Part shown: positions 56,401 to 64,000 of the stretch, piece after piece
Position numbering within the stretch: position 1 is the stretch's first letter
Layout of the letters: each line of letters opens with the position of its first letter
Assembly: GCA_025345505.1 (NCBI GenBank)
Contig: JANVCC010000076.1
Location: 14,035,134-14,099,133 of the forward strand
Length of the DNA: 64,000 nucleotides
Direction: 5' to 3'
From: Todiramphus chloris collaris
Lineage: Eukaryota; Chordata; Aves; Coraciiformes; Alcedinidae
Made by a program: the position numbers and the translations under genes
Notes under the pieces: model-generated
What the model saw: the letters and a program-made list of their open reading frames with translations, nothing else
The model's database searches: none
Told to the model about the DNA's origin: nothing

Positions 56401-59400
56401 CAAGATTACCATTATGGAATCTTTACCAAGTACATTCACAGAGTAACCCCAGCTACTTTCTGCCTTCTGGTTATGAGGGTATAAACAGGCTTCTTTTGCC
56501 TTTTTCTCCTAAAGCAGGTTTTCCTTTCTGCTGATTATCCTCATAGTTTTCCTGTGCAACTGAATCTGAATAACTTGGAATGGCACTCAGTGCCCAAGAG
56601 GAACTTAGAACAGCACCATCCATAAGATTATAATTATTTTTTCTGCTATACTAGAAATAATTCCTCAGAAAAGCTGTAATTTCATGGGGTTTGGTTTTTG
56701 GTTTGTTTGATTGTTTGTTTGTTTGTTTTTAAGGCTGCACGTTTATTAATAGCAAAACTGTGTTCCTTTTTTGCTTTTAAATAGTCAAAGTATACATAAA
56801 CTAATATCAGCTTCAATTATATCATTCAGTTCACCGGGTTAAACATTTTTAGGCTCTCTAAAGCCATTTAAAGGTTGGGAAATTATTTGTTTTATACTTT
56901 TTTATTTACCAAAATCCAAATTATTCTTCATTGAAATCTATAGATGAAAGAACTTCTTGTATTGTTTTTGGATAGAATGACCTTCATTTCAGCCAAATTC
57001 AACATGATTTCAACATATAGCTATAGCTCTAGTTTATAGCATGCCTGAAATTGGTAATGGGTTTCTTGTGTGTTTTTGTGAACAAATTGGTCAAAGTAAC
57101 TTGTTTGTATGTTCTGAAACACTGAAACTCTTGATAGAAAAAACAGCAGAGCTTTGAAGCTAATGGGAGCAGCCCTCTAATATAACTTTTTTCCTTCAAA
57201 GCCTTGGTACATTTTAAGTTAGCAGTGGTATTTAACTAAAATAATAATAATAATTTTTAAAAGCATCTAGTGAGGTTATGTGACACTGTTTTTTGACAGA
57301 AAAGCCTTTCATAAAAGCAATATAAAACTTGGGAATTTTGTACAGCAGAGGAAATGGCAACTAATATTTTGTTCAGTGCTAATTTTGCAGGTGATTTTCT
57401 TTAAAAATTCTAAGCTCAAGTTGCTTAGGAACTTTTCCATATATCTTAATTTTATTATTGTCTTTATCTTAAAATCATGTTACATTTTAACATGCAGCTT
57501 TTATCCATTTATAATTTGATTAGTCACCTCAGGTAACTCTGGGGATACAAAGTTATTTTGGTTTTTGTACCAGATGTAACACTGTGCAACAAAAAAAAAA
57601 TTGTCTAAAAATTGTTACTTCCCCAAATGGACATTTTCTTTTTGACTGACTAATTACTGGCCAAGTGGGTGACTATGTATAAATCATACCTTCAGCCCTG
57701 GTGGGTGTGAGGGGAGAGTGCACCACTTAGACCAAGTCTAGGGGTATGTGTCTTAGAAGAGGGACAGACAGCAGGTCCTGCAGCTTTCTGGTACAGATGG
57801 TTCAGAGCCCAAGATCTTTCCTTTCGTGAATACCTGGGTGAGGGCACTGGCAGCTTTGTTTTCTGTGTGATATAGAAGCCCCTTCATAGAGAGCAAAAGG
57901 AAACTGGGGGAAAAAAAAAAAGTAAAGAAACTTTGGGGCATGAAAACAAGCGAGCATGGGAAAGGGGACAGCACAGGAGGCACTGGTGAAATTCTGGAGG
58001 AAAGTTACAAGTTGAAAAATGGATTAAAAATAAGGGAACAGACAGGGAAAAGGAGGGGGGTGAGATAGAAATAAACAACAGGTTTCAACTGTAAAGGGTA
58101 CTGTTTCTATAAATACTCTGAGAACTATAAGAGGGGTAAGAACAGTCTGTGGTTATGTTTGGGAGTAAGACAGAGCTGAATAAATGGAAAATTAATCAAT
58201 CATGAAAAAAATTATAGAATTATAATAAATGGTTTAATTAAATGTTGCTCACTACATATCTTGTACTTATAAGACATGGACAAGTCTTTCTTATCTATAA
58301 ACTTTTGACTGTTAGATTCTGAAAGATATTAAAAAGGGAACAGGAGACAAGTCTTGTCTATCACATTGGTGCCAATGCTGTGTTCAAAACTTAGCTGCTG
58401 ACATTATAAATTGCAAGCTGGCCAAGTGGCAGCTATGCGCACTCTTTCTGCTTTCTCCCTCCCTGTCCCCATGCTTTTTAAGGTTAGCACAATTGCACAG
58501 AAATCACATAGCAAATAGACACAGAAGAATTTGTTTACAGAGGCCCACACTTTCCATACCACACCTCACTAGTTTCCATTCCTTCTGAGAATGTTGGATA
58601 GGTGCTGCAGAAGGTCAATATCTTCTAAGAATAGTTCAATACTATTCTGGATCTTCTGTTGATTGTTCTGTACACTTAGACATCTAACAAACAGCAAGAC
58701 AGTTTGTTAGAGAGTGATTTTTATTTTACCTTAGGAACTAGGGTGAATTTTGAAGTAAATATTATTTTTTGAATGTATAAGTTCCCCTTTTAAAAGTCTG
58801 TATCTGGGGTGGAGGAAGGTGACAAATAGTATAGATTCTAAGTCTTTTTATTCTTACTGCACTTGTATTACCCCATATTTCAAGTCATTGTGCTAAAATA
58901 CAGCTGTTGAGATACATGGTTTTTAATGCTATGATTTCCCATCTTTTCAATGGGGTCAGGAGAAAAGGAAAAGAAAATTAAATTATCTTCAAAGCCCACC
59001 TTGTATAGAGCCAATATATGGTTCAAAACCTGCCTGGGGGCGTTGATGTATAAAGGAAATATATGTGAATAAAGACTATAATACTAATATTTGGTATGTA
59101 GTTAAATGGTGCAGTATGTGTATTTTATTTTGTGACCTGAAATCATACGTGTACTATGCACAGCCCCCTATATTGGAGTATACTAGAAATGTGAACAGTT
59201 CTATAGTATTTGAAGAATTACAGACATAAGGTACCAAATCAGCATTAAGATATACATTATGCAAAAATCTTTTAGTTAAATGTTTGTTGCAACTTTCCAT
59301 CTTTGTTAGCAGTGATGTACTGTTAAATTCAGGCAGCCTAGATTCAGAAGCTGAAAGAAAGTGAACATTGGGAGAGAAAATGTTATGCCTCTTATGTCCC

Positions 59401-61070
59401 AAAAGTAATATAGCAGTATTCAGTTCAGTCTTGCACCAAAATAAATAATAACTATCTGCATACATCAGTATTCTTCATCACCTACAACAACTATCTCTAT
59501 TCCATTAAAAAATTAAACAGGTGTGCTAAATGACATTCAGATCGTTCTCATCACACCTGACAGACAGTAACATGAATCTCACACTAAAATTTCTTGATTC
59601 ATTTCACAGACTCATATAGACATCTATTTGTCATAATCAGTTACTGTAACTGAGGCACTTTGTTATCTTGGTGCATAAGCAAACTGTTTGTTGGCTACAA
59701 GGTGAAAGACTTTTGCCTTTCTCAGTCCCAGGAACATGAACTGTATGGTACCAGCTTCAGATCACTGCAGATGCTTCTGTGATACACAAAAAGCATTGGT
59801 GAAAAATCCTTTTGATTTTTCATCTGGATGTAACAACAAAGTGAAAGGGGAAATAAGGTTTAAAAATATAACATCTTTAAGTCTGAATGTAGATAGAAGT
59901 TCCTTGCCTGAAATACACTTCATACATGTCTGATGTGGTAAAGACATACATCACTGAAAACAAAGATGTGTCCTATTCATCTAAAGACTGGCAAGATGCT
60001 ACTGCATTTGTGTAGATGACAAGGAAAACAGAAGATAAGTCTGTTACCAACAAAGGAAACACTATGGAGTCAGAAAGATGGATCAAGCTGCAAAAATAAA
60101 AAATGGTGTCTGTATAAGATAATCGTATTAGGTATGCTGCTACTAATTGTTAAAGGAATTTTATTGTTTTAAGGGAAGTTCACACTAATTAAGAGATGTT
60201 AAATTACACTGAAAATGGTAGTGTGTCCCCAGCAGAAGAGAAAGAAAAAAAAAAAAAAAAAGAAAAAAAAAAGGAAAAGAGCAATGAGCAATGATAAATG
60301 AAGCTCATGAGTTCAAGAACCTTCTACCAGATAGGTAGGATTCTGAGGGAAATGGAAAGGACAGGGATTTTTATCTTGTCTGGTTTCAGTCCCTTGGCTT
60401 AGTCAGAAAAAGTTCAAAGACATTAAACAGAATTTCTTGGATGAGAAAGTGGAATGACCCGTACTGTTCCTGGCCAAATTTCTTACTAATGTTAAGAGAA
60501 ACTTTGGGGACTGAAAATCAAGGAATGGTTTAGTGGAAAGGTTGTGATGGAAAGAAAAATAATACCCATTCAAGAAGAGTTTTGCAGTCTGTCTGCTCAA
60601 ATCACTGAAATATTTATTTTTGTTCTCTTTGCTTTTAATGATATATTAACACGTTCTACAACACTGTGGGATCTGTATATTTTTCATATGCTAATTCAAT
60701 TAAGTGATTTAAGGGAATATCTGAAATTAAAATACCTTCAACGACCTTCATCACCTTTGCCTTTATATAAGTGAAATTATTACATAAATAGAATATACTT
60801 TGAAAGCTAGCAAAACGAAGGATAGGGCTAACTTATAGATGGGTAGTTCACAAATTCAGAATAGAATTCTTCCTTTTCATCTGTTCTGATAACAAGCTTT
60901 GATCATACAGTGTCTATATGCAAATTCGGCCATTCCTGAGTCAGGATATAGGGTATCTATCTTTCCTTCTTTCTTTTTGTAGCCATCTTTATGTACTGGC
61001 TTATTAGCCCTTTCTCACTACCAATGTTTCATACTCTACTTGACTGCAAAAGAAAATTAAGTGAACATAC
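53426..61070. other. Intergenic DNA, no gene seen
   Basis: A long AT-rich single-copy stretch. Low-complexity tracts include A-runs near 53590-53620, (GTTT)n at 56688-56730, (AAT)n near 57240 and A-rich at 60247-60285. The source copy of the 85-bp duplication is at 53869-53953. No exon or repeat family was recognised. Confidence 0.4.
53869..53953 (+). repeat. 85-bp dispersed duplication, probable source copy
   Basis: Lies in single-copy AT-rich DNA, 588 bases downstream of the copy in the CR1 and in the same orientation. It is read as the source because the other copy interrupts a repeat. Confidence 0.93.
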
Positions 61071-61793
61071 TGTCTTGGTCTGAAAGACAGGTGTCTGCCA
61101 AGGGAGGCAGGAGCCCCCCTTGGAATGGAAATGCAACCCCCTCCCCTCCGAATTATTATAATTTTGAAATTAAGGGGCTTTCAGGCAAAGATATGAGGAA
61201 TAGGAATAGCAGTTCTTTACTAAATATCTATATAACAAGGCAATCAAACAACACTAACTATGGCAGTACCAGCAAACAGCACAGGGAACCCAGTGCCAGC
61301 CTCTCGGGGCTCCCGGGGAGCAGGGAGGGCGCGATGGTCTCCCCGCCGCCCCGGAGCCAGCTCACTCCCCACGGGGCAATGGCCAAGGAAAGCCCGCGTC
61401 ACGAACCCCCTGGGCAGCTGATCCCGGTGTCCAGCAGGATCCTCGGGAGACAGCAGGGGTAGGAGGAAAAGCAGGAGACCCAGCAGGGACGACTTCTCTC
61501 CAAGCTGATCCCGGTGTCCCGCCGGATCCTCGGGAAGCAGCAGGGAGAGCAGGAGATGCAGTGGGGATGAGTTCTCTGCACCACGAGGGCAGCTTCTCCT
61601 CACCTCGAATGCAGGGAGCAAAACAAGAGCCCCAGGGGCTGCACCCAACCCCCTTTATTCGGCTGGCTGGACCCCTACCCTGTGGCCAGGGCCTTTTGTC
61701 TCTCTTAAGTACAGCAATTTACCTCCCTGACAAACAACTATGGAAAAATTCTTTAAGAGAAGAAGGAAAACAGAACTCCCCAAAACCCCAACA
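61071..61793 (-). mobile_element. Solo LTR, family D
   Basis: 723 bp, TGTCTTGGTCTG to CCCCAACA on the + strand, with exact 5-bp duplication CATAC (61066-61070 and 61794-61798). The - strand is chosen because it carries a TATA-like gaataaaggg (near 61655) and an AGTAAAG near 61220 close to the 3' end. It holds an imperfect 87-bp internal tandem repeat (61417 and 61504). The GC-rich middle gives long open frames on both strands that are not genes. Confidence 0.85.
61417..61580. repeat. Imperfect 87-bp tandem repeat within family D LTR
   Basis: gctgatcccggtgtcc recurs at 61417 and 61504, followed by related text (ggatcctcgggaag, agcaggag). Two diverged units are visible. Confidence 0.7.
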
Positions 61794-61798
61794 CATAC

Positions 61799-64000
61799 AT
61801 ATTGTTGCCAAACAAATACCTAATTTGGGATAATAGTGACCATTCTTTCAACAGGCCAAGATGCTGCCTTCTGGAAAAGGTAATCATCACTGCTATTCAC
61901 CAGGGAAGGAAGCGGAGGAAACCAGCAGTACATCATCTAAATAAAATACCAAATGTGGTCTGGTTAGCTGTCAAAGCATCTGTCTGTGTCATTGTGTAGG
62001 TGTGTGTGAAAAAATACTCCTTTGGAAAATGTATGCTACTTTTATTCTGATCTCTAAGAAAGAAATTGTATTATGTTATAAGTTTGCTTCTTATATCCAA
62101 GAGCTTTTATCTTTTACACTATAAAAATTTGACTAGAAAAATGTAAATTTTAGAGTATATTTGTGGGAGATTTTGAGACGGAGATTGAATTTCTATTTCC
62201 CTAAGCAGATGATAGAAAGAGATTTGGCGTAACTATCAACAATAAACAAAAGGCTTTGAGGTTGATATTTTTGTTCACTGATCCAAAGGCTGTTCTGCAA
62301 AATGCATGTAATCTCTTGTCCTCCCTCTGTGCAGGTCTTGGAAGTCTTTGGACAGTAAAGTGCAAGACTGACTTGCTTAACTCCATCTGAAAGACCTGCT
62401 ACTCTCCATAAACAAGCACGATTTTATTAAGGACCCACATCGGTACTCCCCGTTCAGCCTATTATAGCTCTAGTAATGAAACAGGAACAAAGACTTCTTG
62501 AGGGTGTACTTACATTACTACCTAAAATGTTAGGTGATAACAGTAGCTATCTACTAGAGGCAAAATCAAGCACTTTTCAAAGCAACAACCATTATTCAGA
62601 TATCAGTCAAAGAAAATTTAGCAAAGTTAATCAAAATTATCATAATTACTTTGGATTTAAGACTATTCAGACAAATAGTGTAATCATCATATGCTCAGTA
62701 TTCCTGGTTCATAATCTTTCTTTTAAATTCATCTCTATTACTGTAAGTTACTCTGTTTAAAGCACATTCTGATGCTTTAAACATGTGCATTAAACAGCTA
62801 TTAAAGATCTAAATCTGGAAGATAGCCACTATATCATATGAACGGACACTGTCAATGACAAAGCAACAGTTGTCCAGGTGATACAACAGAAACCTTAATG
62901 CGAGGAACTCCAAGGCCACGCTGAAGGAAATACTGATCAGAAAATGGTTTCCTTCAGACCTTTCCCTGTCTGAGTGTTGCCAATATAATTATTCTTCCCC
63001 GGTCGCTTTGCTTTACATGTCAATGTACTCTAAAAGTGTGCAAAAAATGGTTTAAAAAGGCCTTGCTTTCTAATGCCCTAACTTTACATTGAAGTCCTAC
63101 ATGGACTGGGATTTTACATCCTTTATTTCATGCTTTTATTTCATGTGGTCTGAGAAAATGTCATTACTTGCATCTCAAGGCAAGGATATGTTGCTGCTAT
63201 TTAGCTTACACTTTTAACTAAGCACATGAATACTCTTTATTTTAGATATCTGTGATATTAAAAATATGTAATCAGTGAGCAGTGTAGATATTCTCTTTCT
63301 AGATATTAACCTCACTTCCTAGACTAAAGAAGTGCAAAGTTAGCTTAATGACCTGGATTATGATTCAAAACTATGATAAAAAGAAGAGATACAAGATAAA
63401 TACCTATTCTCTAAATACCTTACCACAACTATTGAAAATTTTAGGAATGGAAAAGGAATGAGATTATCTGTGAAATTCAAGTAAGTTTAAAAAAAAAGGA
63501 AAGCTTTGCATTCATCTGGAAGATAAATTACATTGAAAGGATATTTTCCATAGAATATATTTAATCACCGTGAAGTAGATATTTGTATCAGCTGTCCTGA
63601 GAAAACTTATTTGCTAACATTTTTGAAGTGATGAGTATTTAGCATGAGATGCTGATTTTTTTTTTACTGTTACCAGTTAAGTTTTTATTTGAGGTTCAGT
63701 TTAGTTTTTCATAAGACATATTGTCTGTGTTTTTATTGAAATAACAGGCTAGACATAGAGTATTCTGTGTTTATGAAACAACTAAACATTGTCATTCCCT
63801 ATTAAAAACAGCACAAGTAGATGGAGACTTTTTTTAAGCAGTCAAATGTTAGAATCCTGAAACAATCTTGAAGTGCCTTTTTTTTTCTTTCCTCTCACAT
63901 TCATTAGGGTGAACAGAGTAGTCATGTAGTCCAGTTCAAGCTATTACAAATACATCCAGAAGCTAGATAACACATAAGGTTTTGAATCACAGACCTGAAC
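61799..64000. other. Intergenic DNA, nothing recognised
   Basis: AT-rich single-copy DNA to the end of the window. No exon, repeat family or RNA gene was identified. Confidence 0.4.

Noticed and set aside
61061-61648. Overlapping 133- and 134-codon frames on opposite strands
   Set aside because: Both fall in the GC-rich middle of the family D LTR and its tandem repeat; no known domain.
1-64000. tRNA, rRNA, CRISPR array or bacterial-type operon
   Set aside because: Nothing of the kind was seen; the sequence is animal nuclear DNA and the only tRNA-related signal is the retroviral primer site.
11057-64000. Exons of a downstream gene
   Set aside because: No open stretch outside repeats had convincing splice sites plus recognisable protein text. 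Small exons could be missed by eye.

Overview
This is vertebrate nuclear DNA, almost certainly from a bird. It carries at least nine CR1 LINE segments, several ending in the usual ATTCTATGA-type 3' tail, and many short solo LTRs. It also carries a provirus with a tRNA-Trp primer site of the kind known from avian alpharetroviruses. The order or species cannot be fixed from sequence alone.

Layout. (1) 1-11.06 kb is the 3' end of a host gene on the + strand. Two phase-0 exons (743-796 and 10713-10796 plus 3'UTR) encode the C-terminal transmembrane part of a TMEM144-like multi-pass membrane protein. The last intron (797-10712) is filled by two CR1 copies and a 7.0 kb provirus. (2) The provirus (1056-8042, sense to the gene) has two LTRs, an exact 6-bp target duplication (ACCAGG), PBS, leader splice donor, gag, pro with dUTPase, pol, an env remnant and a polypurine tract. 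The gag-pro-pol layout is betaretrovirus-like: myristoylation-type Gag start, two zinc knuckles, dUTPase-protease, and three reading frames linked by two -1 steps. The tRNA-Trp PBS and LTR look alpharetroviral. gag has one in-frame amber codon, env is reduced to its two ends, and pro and pol are open throughout. (3) 11-64 kb is gene-poor DNA. I see no convincing host exon there, only CR1 copies, five copies of one solo LTR family (A), two of family B, and single copies of families C and D. There are also two probable further LTRs and two recent local duplications (97-bp tandem; 85-bp dispersed).

How the parts relate. The element order can be read from nesting: the provirus split a CR1, a family A LTR split another CR1, and a family C LTR split a family A LTR. 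The sharpest single signal is the gag-pro recoding site: heptamer G GGA AAC in frame, a 7-nt spacer, then a GC-rich stem that can close into an H-type pseudoknot. No bacterial-type operon, CRISPR, rRNA or tRNA gene was seen. All statements rest on reading the sequence; no alignments or database searches were run.
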